A program made the translations under genes and the position numbers. 64,000 nucleotides of DNA, taken from contig NW_025892837.1 of the NCBI RefSeq assembly GCF_002878395.1, positions 38,405 to 102,404 on the forward strand. Direction: 5' to 3'. The first letter of the stretch is position 1, and every line of letters begins with the position of its first letter. The notes below the pieces were generated by a model, which did not search any database, was not told where the DNA came from, and was given only the letters and a program-made list of their open reading frames with translations. The DNA comes from Capsicum annuum (Eukaryota > Streptophyta > Magnoliopsida > Solanales > Solanaceae). This document shows positions 20,626 through 34,928 of the stretch, in pieces.

Positions 20626-23600
20626 TGTAATGCCCTAGATTTTGAACCTCAATGCTACATGGTGCTTATGATCCCGAGGGACCGCAAGCTAACCCTTTTC
20701 CAGTATCAGTAGCTAGACACTGTATAATATACTATAAAAATATGGAAAACAACTGGTGAAAACTTTCCATAAGGTTCAAAAACTAAAATACAACGTAAAA
20801 AAGGATCAAAAATACTAAAGCAATTGTCTGAACATCTAGTCTAAAAGCCTCTAAACTGTCTGAATAAGGAGTTAATGGGACAATCCCCTAACTAAATCCA
20901 TCTATCAAAAATACTAAATATGGAAATATAATGAAATAATAAAACATCATCAAATGACGAGGAATCACTGCTACGTCTACTATTTCTGGCTGAATCTAAA
21001 CTTCTAAGAGTGCTCTGGATCTCATGATTCTGAACCTATGGTATGAAATACCTTAGTGCAGAAAAGTATGCATCAATATGTGGGAATGTACCGGTATGCT
21101 GGATGAGTTAAAGCTAAATTCAAGGGTTCATATGCATGAACAATAATAACTAAATAATCTGAGTATACTAAATGAGGATTCGTGCATGAATGCATAAACT
21201 ATAACTGAAATCATAGTGACACTGAATACTGAGATTAGAGTGTTGCTTCAATGACATATGAGCTTACCAATGCTAGGTTACTAAATAACTAAATCTACAG
21301 ATGTTGATAACTAGGTACTGAGGTTGGGATCAGTCCTATCTAGCAGGTGGTCTCTGAGTCTAATGATAATGAGAATGATTAACTGAATCTGAGATCAGTC
21401 CTATCTAGAAGATGATCTCTGAATATATTTATACTGATACTGATTGACTGTATTTGAGATCATTCCTATCTAATAGCTGATCTCTAAACATACTAATAAT
21501 GAATATGATTTAACTTAGTTTGAGATCAGTCCTATCTAGCAGGTGATCACTAGATCCATTAAATATGCTAATGGCTGACTGTATCTAACAGTCCTGAATC
21601 TATACTAGTGAGCTGAGTTCTTTTACTCAGACTGATTCTGAAACTGGGACTATGGGAAGTAGGTATCTAACCAACATGCCATGAATCTTAACTTATGGGG
21701 TCTAACCTGTAACCCAACTGGAAAGGTGTCAGTACCATCCCATGAGTAAATACAACTTCTATGGAGTTAGTCCTATCTAATGTGTAACCCCTGAAATCAG
21801 TCATATCTATTGGGTGATCCTTGAGTATGCCAGTCCTATCTAATGGATGACATCTCATAACTAGGCTAGCTATGTAGTTTTAGAAATTAGGGATTTCTTC
21901 TAGGGATTTTAGTCCTCTCTAACGGGTGAGCCCCCATCCGTAGGTTCGCTCGGTGCTGAATCCTACTCCCAATTGAAAGACACTGAACTGATTCTATTTC
22001 TTACACTATACTAGACTAAGCTAAATTTGTTACTGATTATGTTACTTGACTGATCTAGCTAAGTTTACTTGGATCTAAAGACTAACGGAATACTACTGGA
22101 TTTCGTTATCTAACTGAATACTACTAAGTTCTGAATTGAGTACTTGAATGCTACTGAGGTCTAAACTAAAAACTGAACTGGACAGAATGATATTGAGATT
22201 ACTGAGTCTTTCTATGTTCTGTATCTGATTGAGTTTTAATGATCGTAGCTTGACTGAGATTATCATAAAGTTGACACTAGCTCTAGACGAGTATCTAACT
22301 TTTTGGGTATAAATACCCTCAGGACTCGATAACATAAATAGTACAAGACATAACCACTCTTGAACATCATAACAATAAACTATCATTCACGATACACTCC
22401 TTAAAGCATGTCTTCAAGATCTTAGAAATATTAAAAATATAATGATATAGGGAGGCATGCTATTGTCTCATAACTCATTCAATAAGGAATGCACCAAACA
22501 CTTAACATGAATTCAAGTGCACCTATTTGGGAATTTCTGGCTAACATGTAACAACTCATTTGCTAAGGCTTCTCAACAAACACTTGGCAGGCATGAACTT
22601 ACACATAGTTGGGGATTTCTTGTCAATATGCTATAATGACCCTATATCCTTCACATAAGCATTTCATCAAACATATGGGGAGCATGCTTTTGTTATACCA
22701 CAAATACTACACCTAAGTATCATGATTTCATAAACCAATATTCAACTTGAAGGGTTTATCATGAAAATTATGCAAATCATCAAATACTAGACTATATCAT
22801 GAAACTTATAATTTAGAACATAAATCAAAACTCAACAATAACTTAAGCATGAACTTCAATTCACATAAATCATAAAACTCATAAATATACAATCTTTATA
22901 ATTTAAAAAGGATTGTTACACTCCTTACATAGAAGAAACACAAGAATCAACATCTAACATACCTTAAAAGCTTGAATCTTGAAAGATAACCAATGTTGCT
23001 TGAACGGTCTTGGATTGGATAACACAGATCTTGATGTTTTCTTTATGGTTTTTGAACTTGAAGAACTTGAATTTCTCAGTTTCTTAAAGAAGGGTTTGAA
23101 TCTTGTTCTAGGATTTTAATCTTGAAAGAAACCCTAATTTTGATGTTGTGGATGAATGAGGAGTTATGTACTTTTAGTTGACACAATTAGGTGTTAAATA
23201 TGGTAGAAAAAGACCCAAAAAGCCGTTTAAAACGTCACTCTAGTGACTGACCATCACTCCAACCATCATTTTTGGGCTAGAAAATGGTCTTACTACCTCA
23301 GTTATGACGGCCAAATCGATGGTCGATCACTGACTTGACGGTCCGTCAGCTTGCCCGTCGCTCCTGGACAACTCGAATAACTCTCAGTAAAATAGGCATA
23401 ACTTTTTACTCTAATACAAGATTTTGGAAAAATTGGTATCATTGGAAATCTAATTCAATTATATATCTGTTGGTCATTCATAAGCAAAAAAATCATAGTA
23501 TAACAAAAGATATGCCCATTTAAAGTTGAGTATACCAAAATCCTTCTCAAGAATTCAATCGGTAAGGGATGTTTTGATTCGTCTAATAGCTAGGATGTAT

Positions 23601-23714
23601 TTAAGGATTTAATATACATCAAACTTGATCATAAAACTACCAAATAACTTAGATTTATTTCTCATGATCTTGAAGCATGGTTTTACTATCGGTTGGGATT
23701 CTTGGGGTATTACA
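20626..23714 (-). repeat. Array LTR 2
   Basis: 3089 bp, TGTAATGCCC...GGTATTACA in plus coordinates. Same internal landmarks as LTR 1: motif repeats at 21328-21560 and 21765-21930, a GGGTATAAATACCC palindrome at 22305-22318, a donor-like AAG|GTATGTTAG near 22965 on the minus strand, and a GACGGTCCGTC block at 23330-23360. Confidence 0.9.
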
Positions 23715-25377
23715 ATGTCTCTACCTTGGGAACATTCATCCTCGAATGGGATTTACTAAGTTGGTAATACTGATAGACTAAACTTACTTAAGGGATGTGA
23801 ACATCTGAAACATGACTATATGACTAGACTTACTGATATTCTGAGATCTTATACTGGATATGTATATTCGTGCATGGAATACCCAACTGAAGCTACTGAT
23901 AGGCTGAATTCTCATAAAGAACATCCATATCTAATGCATGGATATGTAACTGAGTTGTTTCTCATGAAAGACTGTCTAAAATTACTAATAAGCTGAGCTT
24001 CTTCTACTGAACATGAACATCTAATGCATGAATACTTGATTGAACTAACTCTTGAATGCTTGACTGAATATACAATGATAAGTGATACTAACTTTCTGAG
24101 AAAAATTTGAATATGCAACTGAATGGGTTTAAAGATATGAAAACATCGAGGGATTATAGGGTATCTCCCCCTTGGGACTCTATGTTCATTTTAAAATGCT
24201 TACATTACTGAAACACTAGGAAAACTGAGGCGATGCATGAGGCACCTACGAACTGGATCATAACTGCACCTGGATAGTGGAAAACTAATGCATGATACAT
24301 AAACTAAACTAAACTTGCAAATTCTAGGACATTTCTATCGTGGATTAGTTACATTCCTAAGTTTTTTGATGGTATGGTTAGATAAAAAGATGGGAAAATA
24401 AACCATATGAATCTGATTGTGTGACTGCTAAACTGACTTACTGGTTGTTCAAACTAAGTCATAATGAAAACTTATGCTTAATTGGCATACTTCTTATGCA
24501 CTTTCTAAACTATACACTATACTTTAGATTTAAGCCACCATCATAATCTGCAAACAGGTTTCAACACTCTGAACTGGACAACAATCAATCTACTCTAGAG
24601 TCTGGGGTATAATAAGGCACATAAATGATAAACTCATCCTCAAAGAATGCATGTGAAAGTATAAGACTCACTGGTAATACTATTCCTTAGGTTAAAACTC
24701 TTAACTTTCTTTATTTCCTGCAGTCATTGTCACATATTTACACTCTTTCAACACACGTCTGCCCTACTATATACACCATCTTCTTATTTTTCTTGCTAGA
24801 CTACTAAGATCACATCTCCTAACTCATATCCACACCTTCACACTTAGTTTTAAATAAGTAAACATAAAGTCTTGCATGCACTGTTCAAGCCTACTAATTT
24901 ACCTTTTGGATAACTATTCCCATGAATACATAATCTGCTCAATCTAGATAACGCTATATATCCCAACTCTACTATTGTTAAACTCCTAGGTTCATGTTTT
25001 TAACTCTAGGTCATATGCTATCATAGGATGATGAGAAAGATTTGATGGAATACTGCTGAGCCTATGGGAAATCCCATAACTATCTACAGGGACGGTCTGA
25101 CAAAGCCCTATCTCTAGGACTTTGAGCTTCACTATTTCTATTACCTTGAAGGTAAGGTGGAGTTGACATGAGTGGAGCATGCTGAGAATCTACATAACTT
25201 TCTTAGAGAACTTTTCTATAGCACGATCTGTGACATAAAAAAAGGAAAACTTTTTTCTAAAACATCTCTTAGCCTCCTGTACATAAATGTGGCGTGCAAC
25301 ACACTCTTGCACAAGACTCTACTAGATTTGGCTTTCAGACTTCCTAGGACTCTATTGAATCTTAGGCTCTGATACCC
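23715..25377 (-). other. Array interior 2
   Basis: About 1.66 kb, non-coding, collinear with interior 1. The PPT complement begins at 23719 (CTCTACCTTGGGAACATTC). The PBS complement CTCTGATACC at 25367-25376 is intact, but the next bases normally present (GAGTTTGTAATG) are missing and the sequence jumps to CTTGCCC, so the terminal bases of LTR 3 have been deleted. Confidence 0.85.
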
Positions 25378-28300
25378 TTGCCCTAATTCTGAACCCCGGA
25401 TGCTACACGGTTCTTACAATCCTGAGGGACCATAAGCTAACCCTTTTCTGTTACCTATAATTGAGCACTGCAAAACATACTGTAAAAATGTGGAAAATAA
25501 TTGGCGAAAACTAGACATAAGGTTTAAAAACAAAAATACAACTTAATAAAGTATCAAAAATACCATAAGTAATTATCTGAACATTTAGTCTCAAAGCCTC
25601 TAAACTGTCAGAATAAGGAGTTAATAGGACAATCCCCCAACTAACTCTGTCTAAAAAAATACTAAATCTAGAAATATAATGAAATAATAGAATATCCTCG
25701 ATTGATAAGGAATCACTACTAAGTCTATTGCTTCTGGCTGAATCTAAACTGCTAAGGGTTCTCTGGATCTTGTTCTTATGAACCTATGGTATAAAACACC
25801 ATAGCATAGAAAAGTATGTGTCAGTATGTGGGAATGTACTGGTATGCTAAATGAGGTAAGGATAAATAAAAGGGTTCATATGTATTAACAATACTAACTA
25901 AATAATCTGAGTATACTGAATGAGGATATGTGCATGAATGCTTAAACCAAAACTAAAATCATAGTGAACTGAATACTGAGATAAGAATGTTGCTTCTCTG
26001 ATATATGAGCTTACTAAGGCTAGGATACTGAATAACTGAATATATTGATATTGATAACTGAGTACTAAGGTTGAGATCAGTCCTATATAGCGGGTGGTCT
26101 CTGAGTCTAATAATAATGAGAATGATTAACTGAACCTAAGATTATCCTATCAAACGGGTGATCTCTAAATTTATTTGTACTAATAATAATTGATTGTATT
26201 TGAGATTAGTCCTGTCTAATGGGTGATCTCTAAACATACTGATGATGAAAATAATTTAACTTAGTTTGAAATCAGTCCTATCTAGCGGGTGATCTCTACA
26301 TCCATTAGATATACTAATGGTTAAATGTATGTAACAGTCCTGAATCTATACTACTGAGCTGAGTTCTTTTATTGAGACTGGTTCTAATATTCAGACTGTA
26401 GAAAGTAGTTATCTAATCGACATGCCCCAAATCTTAACTTGTGGGGTCCAGCCTATAACTCCAGAAGGGTGTCAATACCGTGTTACGGGTAAAGACAACT
26501 TCAATGGAGTCAGTCCTATCTAATGGGTGACCCCTAAGATCAGTCTAATCTAACGGGTGATCCTGAGTATGCCTGTCCTATCTAATGGGTGACATCTTAT
26601 ACCTATGCTGGCTATGAAGTCCTGGAACTTAGGAATTGTTTCTAGGGATCTCAGTCTTCTCTAATGGTGAGCCTCCATCCCTAGGTTTACTCGATGCTGA
26701 ATCCTACTCCCTACTAAAAGATATAGAACTAATTCTTTTTCTTAAACTGTACTAGACTGAGCTAAATCTATTACTGATCATGTTACTTAACTGATCTAGC
26801 TGAGTTCACTTGGATCCAAAGAATGACGGAATGCTACTATATTTTGTTATTTGACTGAATACTACTATATTCTAAATTGAGTATTTGAATGCTACTGAGG
26901 TCTGAACTGAATACTAAACTGGATTTAGAATAATATTGGGATTACTGAATCTTTCAATGCTTTATAACTGACTATGTTCTAAGGATCGTGGCTTGACTGA
27001 GATTATAAGTAAACTGACACTGGCTCTAGACAAGCAGCTAATTTGTCTTGTATAAATACCACCAGTACTCGATAACATAAATAGTACAAGACATAACCAC
27101 TCTTGAACATCATAACAATAGAAGATCATTAACCACACACTTAATAAAACATCTCTTCAAGCACTTAGAAATATTAAAAATATAATGATATAGGGAGGCA
27201 TTCTATTGTCTCATAACTCATTCAATAAGGAATGCACCAAACACTTAACATGCATTCAAGTGCACATAATTGGGGATTTCAGGCTAACATATCACAATTC
27301 ATTCATTAATGCTTTTCAACAAACACTTGGCATGCATAAACTTACACATAATTGGGGGTTTCTTGTCAACATGCTATAATGACCCTATTTCCTCCACATA
27401 AGCATTTTATCAAAAATATGGGGAGCATGCTTTAGTTATACAACAAATACTACACCTAAGTATCTTGATTTCATCAACCAACATGCAACTTGAAGGGTTT
27501 ACGATGAAAATTACGCAAATCATCACATACTAGGACTAAATTATGAAACTTTTAATCTAGAACATAAATCAAAATTCAATAATAACATGAGCATGAACTT
27601 TAATTCACATAAATCATAAAATGCATAAATATACAATCTTTATAATGTAAAAAGGATTCTTAAAGTTCTTGCATGGAAGGAACCCTAGAATCAACATCTA
27701 ACGTACTTCAAATGCTTGAATCTTGAAAGATAACTAATGTTTCTTGAACATTCTTGGATTAAGAAGCACAGATCTTGATGTTTTCTTTATGGTTCTTGAA
27801 CTTAAAGAAATTGAATTTCTTAGTTTCTTGAAGAAGGTTTGAATCTTGTTCTTTAGTTTTGATCTTGAAAAAACCCTAATTTTGATGATATGGATGAATG
27901 AGGAGTTATGTGCTTTTATTTGACACGATTAGGGGTTAAATATGGTGGAAAAAGACCCAAAAAGCTCTTTAAAACGTCACTTAAGCATTGTTTCAAACAA
28001 AGTTGATGGTCTGGGTGATGGAACGTCACTCTGGTTACTGACCATAACTCCAATAATGAATTTTTGGCTATAAAATAGCCTTTCTACCTTAGTTACAATC
28101 GCCAAATAGATGGTACATCTCTGACTTGATGGTCCATCAGCTTGCCCGTCGCTCCTGGGCAGCTCAGTCAGCTCTCAGTAAAACGGTCATAACTTCTTAC
28201 TCCGATACCGAATTTTGGTAAAATTGGTATCATTGGAAAGCTAATTCAATTATATATCTATTGGTGGTTTATTAGCACAAAATTTCATAGTATAACAAAA

Positions 28301-28506
28301 GATATGCTCATTTGAATTTGACTATATCAAAATTCCTCTCAAGAATTCAATCGAAAAGGGACGTTTTGATTCATCTAATAGCTAGGACGTATTTAAGGTA
28401 TTAATAGACATCATACTTGATCATAAAACTACCAAATATCTATGATTTATTTATCATGAGCTTAAAGCATGGTTCTACTATCAAGTGGGATTCTTGGGGT
28501 ATTACA
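25378..28506 (-). repeat. Array LTR 3
   Basis: About 3.13 kb; the left end lacks its terminal TGTAAT through a deletion of roughly ten bases, the right end is GGGGTATTACA at 28506. Motif repeats at 26070-26300 and 26505-26670. The donor-like site reads GAA|GTACGT (near 27705, minus), changed from GAG|GTATGT yet still GT. Confidence 0.88.
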
Positions 28507-30174
28507 ATATCTCTCCCTTGGAAACATTCATCCTCGAATTGGACTGACTAGGCTAGGAATACTGATAAACTGAACTTACTTAAGGGAAGTGAATATTTGA
28601 AACATGTCTATATGACTGGAATTACTGATATTCTAAGATCTCATACTGGATATGCATTTCTGATGCATGGAATACCCAACTGAAGCTACTGATAGACTAA
28701 ATTCTCATAGCGAACATGCATATCTAATGCATTCATATGTGACTGAGTTGATTCTATGAAATCATTAGTGAAATTACTAATAAGCTGAGCTTCTTCTATT
28801 GAACATGCATATCTAATGCATGAATACTTGACTTAACTGACTCTTGAATGCTTGACTTAATATGCAATGATACTAGGTAGTAACTTTGTAAGAAACATCA
28901 GAACATGCAACTGAATGGGTTTAAAGACATAAAAGCATCAAAGGATTATGGGGTATCTCCCCCTTTGGACTCTATGTCCCTTTAAGAATGCTTACTTTAC
29001 TAAAACACTGGTAAAACTAAGGTGATGCACGAGGCACCTACAAATAGGATCATAACTAAATCCCAGGAGTCTGAAACAAATGCATGATACATAAACTGAA
29101 TCGATCTGGCAACTACTAGGACATTTCTATCATGGAATAGTTACATTCCTGAGTTTCCAAGTGGTATGGTTAGATGGAAATATGGGAAAATAAACTATAT
29201 AAATTTGACTGCCTGATTGCTAAACTGACTTACTGGCTATTCAAACTAACTCATACTTAAAACTAATGCTTAATTGGACTACTTCTTTTGTACTTTCTCG
29301 ACTATACTCTCCACTTTATCTTTAAGCCACTATCATAATCTACGAACACTTTTATACACTCTGAACTGGACCATAGTCAATCTACTCTAGAGTATGGGGT
29401 ACAATAATGCACATATATAATAAACTCATCTTGAAAGACTGCACCTAAAAGTATTAAACTCACTACTAATACTATTCCTTGGGCTACAACTCTTAACTTC
29501 CTTTATTTCCTGCAATCATTGTTACATAATTACACTCTTTAAACACACGCTTGCTCCACTATACACACCATCTTCATATGTTTCTTGCTAGACTAATAAT
29601 ATCACATCTCCTAACTGATATCCACACCTTCACACTTAGTTTAAAATTAACAAACTTAAAGTATTTCATGCACTGTTCAATCCTACTAATTTAACTTTTG
29701 GATAACTATTCCCATGAATACATAATCTGCTCAATCTAGATAATGTTATCTATCTCAACTCTACTATTGCTAAACTCCATGGTTTATACTTCTAACTCTA
29801 GGTCATACGAGATCATAGGATGCTGAGAAAGGATCTGATAGAATACTGCTGATCTTGTGGGCGATCCTATAACTATCTATAAGGATGGTCTGAGAAAGCC
29901 CTATCTCTAGAACTTTGAGCTTCACTATTTCTATTACCTTGAAGGTAAGGTGGAGTTGACATGAGTGGAGCATTTTTACAATCTACATAACTTTCTTAGA
30001 GGACTTTTCTATAGCACAATCTGTGACATGAAATAAGGAAAACTTTTTACAAATATATCTTATAGCCTCCAGTAAATAAATGTGAAGAGCAACACACCCA
30101 TGCACAAGACTCTACTATATGCATCTTTTAGACTTCCTAGGACTCTGTTGGATCATAGGCTCTGATACAAAGTT
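28507..30174 (-). other. Array interior 3
   Basis: 1668 bp, non-coding, same order of landmarks: PPT complement at 28511-28531, PBS complement CTCTGATACAAAGT at 30160-30173. The leader next to the PBS carries a TAA that closes the antisense frame open in the other three interiors. Confidence 0.85.
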
Positions 30175-33100
30175 TGTAATGCCTGGGATTCTGAACCCCA
30201 GATGCAATACGTACTTATAATCCCGAGGGACCACAAGCTAACCCTTTTATGGTACCTGTAACTGAGCACTGCATAATATACTATAAAAATATGGAAAACA
30301 ACTAGCGGAAACTTTCCATAAAGTTCAAAAACTAAAATACAACTGAATAAAGTATCAAAAATACTAAAGCAACTATCTAAACATCTAGTCTGAAAGCCTC
30401 TAAACTATTTGAATAAGGAGTTGATGGGATAATACCCCAGCTAACTCTATTTGACAAAAATACTAAATCTAGATATATAATTAAATAATAGAGCATTATC
30501 AAATGACAAGGACTCACTGCTAAATCTACTACTTCTGGATGAATCTAAACTGCTAAGGGTGCTCTAGATCTCGTGCTTCTGAACCTATGGTATAAAACAC
30601 CATAGCGCCAAAAAGTATGTGTTAGTACATTGGAATATACTAGTATTCTAGATTAGGTAAGGATAAATGAAAGGGTTCATATGCATGAATATTATTGACT
30701 AAATAATTTAAGTAAGCTGAAAGAGGATACATGCATAAATGCATAAACCATAACTGAAATCATAGTAACACTGAATACTCAGTTTAGAGTGCTGCTTCAC
30801 TGACATATGAGCTTACTAAGGATGGATTACTGAATAACTAAATCTAATGATATTGATAACTAACTACTAAGGTTGACATCAGTCCTATCAGTGGGTGATC
30901 TCTGAGTCTAATGATAATGAGAACGATTAACTGAATCTTAGATCAGTTGTATCTAGAGAGTGCTCTATGAATTTATTTGTACTAATACTGATTAACTATA
31001 TTTTGGATAAGTCCATTCTAATGGGTGATCTCTAAATATACTGATAATGAATATGATTTAACTTAGTCTGAGATCAATCCTATCAAGTGGGTGATCTCTA
31101 GATCTATTGAATATGTTAATGGTTGACTGTATCTAACAATCCTAAATCTGTACTACTAGCTGAGTTCATTTATTGAGACTGATTCTGAAACTAAGACTGT
31201 GGGAAGTAGTTATCTAACCCACACGCCCTGAATCTTAACTTGTGGGGTCCAAGATATAATCCTATCTATAAGGGAGTCAGTACCATGCCACTGGTAAAGA
31301 CAACTTCTATAAAGTCAGTCTTATCAAATGGGTGACCCCTGAGATTAGTCCTATATAACGGGTGATCACTGAGTATGCTAGTCCTATCTAACGGGTGATA
31401 TGTTGTACCTCTGTTGGCTATGTAGTTCTAGAAATTAGGGATTGCTTCTAGGGATCTCAGCCCTCTCTAGCGGGTGAGCCCCTTTCCCTAGGTTCGGTCG
31501 ATGCTGAATCCTACTGCCAAATGAAAGACACTGAACTGATTCTTTTTCTTACACAGTACTAGACTGATCTGAATCTTTTACTGATCATGTTACTTGAATA
31601 ATCTATTTGAGTTTACTTGGTTCCAAAGATTGATGAAATACTATTGGATTTTGTTATCTGACTGAATACTACTAAGTTCTAAATTGAGTACTTGAATGCT
31701 ACTGAATTCTGAACTAAATTCTAAACTGGACTTAAAATGATATTAAGATTACTGAGTCTTTCTATGTTCTGTAACTGATTGAGCTCTAAGAATCGTGGCT
31801 TGACTGAGATTATAAGTAAACTGACACTGGCTCTAGACAAGCAGCTAATTTGTCGGATGTAAATACCCCCAGGACTCGATAACATAAATAGTACATGACA
31901 TAACCATTCTTGAACATTATAACAATAGGCCATCATTAACCATACACTCAATAAAACATCTCTTCAAATACTTAGAAATATTAAACATATAATGATATAA
32001 AGAGGCATGCTATTATCTCATAACTCATTCAATAAGGAATGCACCGAACACTTAACATACATTCAAGTCCACCTAATTGGAGATTTCAGGCTAACATGTC
32101 ACAATTCATTCACTAAGGCTTTTCACTAAACACTTGGCATGCATGAACTTACAAATAATTGGGGATTTCTTTTCAACATGCTATAATGACCCTATTTCCT
32201 CCACATAAACATTTCATCAAACATATGGGGAGCATGCTTTTGTTATACCACAAATACTACACCTAAGTATCATGATTTCATCAACCAACGTGCAACTTGA
32301 AGGGTTTATCATGTAAATTACGCAAATCAACACATACTAGGACTAAATCATGAAACTTTTAATCTAGAACATAAATCAAAACTCAACAATAACATAAGCA
32401 TGAACTTTAATTCACATAAATCATAAAATTCATAAATATACAATCTTTATAATTTAAAAAGGATTCTTAAACTTCTTGCATGGAAGGAACCCAAGAATCA
32501 ACATCTAACATACCTCAAAATCTTGAATCTTAAAAGATAACTAATGTTTCTTGAACGTCCTTGGATTGGGAAATACAGATCTTGATGTTTTTTTTTATGG
32601 TTCTTGAACTTGAAGAAATTGAATTTTTTAGTTTCTTGAAGAAGATTTGAATCTTTTTCTTGGGTTTTGATCTCGAAATAAACCCTAATTTTAAAGTTAT
32701 GGATGAATGAGGATTAATGTGCTTTGATTAGACACGATTGGATGTTAAATATGGTGGTAAAAGACCTAAAAAAATGCTTTAAAACGTCGTTTCAGCATTG
32801 TTTCTGACAAAGTTGACGGTCTAGGTGACGGAATGTCACTATGGTGACTGAACATCACTCCAACCATGATTTTTGGGCTATAAAATGGCCTTACTACCTC
32901 AATTGTGATGTCCAAATCGACGGTCCGTCAGATTACCCGTCGCTCCTGGGCAGCTCAAACAGCTCTTAGTACTGGATTTTGGCAAAATTGGTATTGTTGG
33001 AAAGATAATTCAATTATATATCTATTGGTGGGTCATCAGAACAAAAATTCATAGTGTAACAAAAGATATGCTCATTTGAAATTAACTATACCAAAATTCT

Positions 33101-33271
33101 TATCAAGAATTCAATCGGTAAGGGATGTTTTGATTTGTCTAATAGCTAGGATGTATTTAAGGCATTAATATACATTAAACTTTATCATAAAACAACCAAA
33201 TCTCTTAAGATTTAATTCTCATGATCTTAAAGCATAGTTCTACTATCTATTGGGATTCTCGGGGTATTACA
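30175..33271 (-). repeat. Array LTR 4
   Basis: 3097 bp, TGTAATGCCTGGG...GGGGTATTACA in plus coordinates. Motif repeats at 30880-31100 and 31310-31470. The TATAAATA seen in other copies is GTAAATA here (31855-31863). Inverted GACGGTCCGTC block at 32810-32950. Confidence 0.9.
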
Positions 33272-33420
33272 ATATCTCTTCCTTGGGAACATTCATCCTC
33301 GAATTGGACTGACTAGGCTGGGAATACTGATAGACTGAACTTACTTAAGGGACATGAATATCTGAAACATGACTATATGATGGAATTACTGATATTCTGA
33401 GATCTCATACTCGATATATG
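33272..33420 (-). other. Array interior 4, left piece (before nested insertion)
   Basis: Starts with the PPT complement (33276-33300), is collinear with interiors 1-3, and ends at GATATATG where the Athila-like element is inserted. The last five bases, ATATG (33416-33420), are the left target-site duplication. Confidence 0.88.
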
Positions 33421-34912
33421 GTAACGCTCAAACTACACCTCTCAATGAGAATGTAAGCGATCGTTGTCAATATAAAACCCAACTAGGTTGGGGTAGAATC
33501 CCACATGCAATATGGTGTGAATATAAGTCATTTGAAAATTAATCAACTGATAGTTAGATGTTTCCAGAAATAGGGGTTTTTTAGTTTAATAAGCAAGTTT
33601 TGGTTATGTTAGTTTCAGTGTTTTTAATCGTGAGTTTATGGAAAACCAGAATTATGTTCACTAGGGATTTTGGTACTTAACAGATGCTACTAGTAGTTCA
33701 GGATTTTCATGGTAGGTAGGACAACAAGTTATCTTTATCGAAGTTATGCTTAAATGTCTTTTAACCTACTTAAGCATTTAATTACCTACTCCTCTCGGAC
33801 TTAGGTAATTTATATTCACTGACCAGATTTTACCTCAGGTTAACCAACCTTGTTACAACACTGATTATTAAATGCAGTATTTCCAAGTTCCTGTTGATAA
33901 TTCACTTCCTACTATATTTGATTTCTTTCTCAATCAAATCAAAGCAGGTGGTATCTATTATTTGCAACCAACAGACAATAATTAAAACATCAGAATCATC
34001 AACGAGTCCTAACACCTTTCAAATCTTGAACACTCAACACCTTATCAAGACCTAACCCTAGATCCCATAATTCAGGTTAAAGGAATTTAGCTGCTCATGA
34101 CGTAATAATTGAAACACCTTGATAAATTCATGCTTTGAAAGGTAAACTTTCCGCAAGATGAATAGAAATTAGAGATTCTCAGATTAAATCACAAAGGAAA
34201 TTCCAAAATAATTAATATAATCTCTTCCAAGTAATTACTTTCTAAAGACAGAAGTAGAAAGAGAAAATAACAAAGTATATTTCTCAAAACTCAATGTGTC
34301 GACCTTCTAAGAAAACCCTAAACAAGGCTTTAAATAGTTCACCCTAATTATGAAAACAAAATAATAGAATTCAAAAATCCCTCGGATTAGGTGACGATAT
34401 TTGTGATAGCCTATCAGGAGGTTGACGACTTATCATAAATGTCGTCAGCTTTATTTATGCTTTTGGTGCTTGCTGCCTACCGCTGACAATAAAAAATGAC
34501 GCCCTATCAGCTCTTTCATGACCTATCATAAAATATCATCAAGTCTCGTCTTCAATTCTCATGTGCTGCCTTAGGTTGACGGCATTCTTGATGGCTTATC
34601 AAATCCTTGATGACCTATCATAAAATGTCATCACATCTTTCAATCTTAGGCCAATTCTATGTGTATGGCTGACGATAAATCTGATAGCTTATCACAAGTC
34701 CGATGACTTATCAGAAATATTGTCAGCCATACTTTTGCCTCTATCTACTTCTAATTTCAACTCCTTTGCTTCTATTCTTGTTGGTTCTCTATCATATTAG
34801 CTTCTACTACAAAATCAAACATAAACCAATCAAAAATGACAAAAGTTGCTTAAAACTTTGCAATTATTGTTAGTTAAAAGCCTCAAATGTGTTAGCATTA
34901 GCTAACATATCA
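33421..34912 (-). repeat. 3' LTR of the Athila-like element
   Basis: Matches 51201-52694 along its whole length. On the minus strand it starts TGATATGTTAGC (34912) and ends ...GAGCGTTAC (33421); the expected terminal base at this end is missing or changed. Four palindromic units of about 60 bp lie between 34391 and 34728. Confidence 0.9.
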
Positions 34913-34928
34913 ACACCCTCAACTTAAA
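34913..34928 (-). other. Polypurine tract of the Athila-like element
   Basis: The minus strand reads TTTTAAGTTGAGGGTGT directly before the LTR start TGATATG, and is preceded by TTGAGGACAAGTCATCA, the same context as in the piece at 45418-45435 (CTCAACTTAAAATC on plus), which looks like a second copy further inside. Confidence 0.7.

Noticed and set aside
15806..33271. CRISPR-like array because of regularly spaced repeats
   Set aside because: Repeats are 3-kb LTRs and degenerate motifs in plant DNA; no direct repeats of 25-40 bp with unique spacers.
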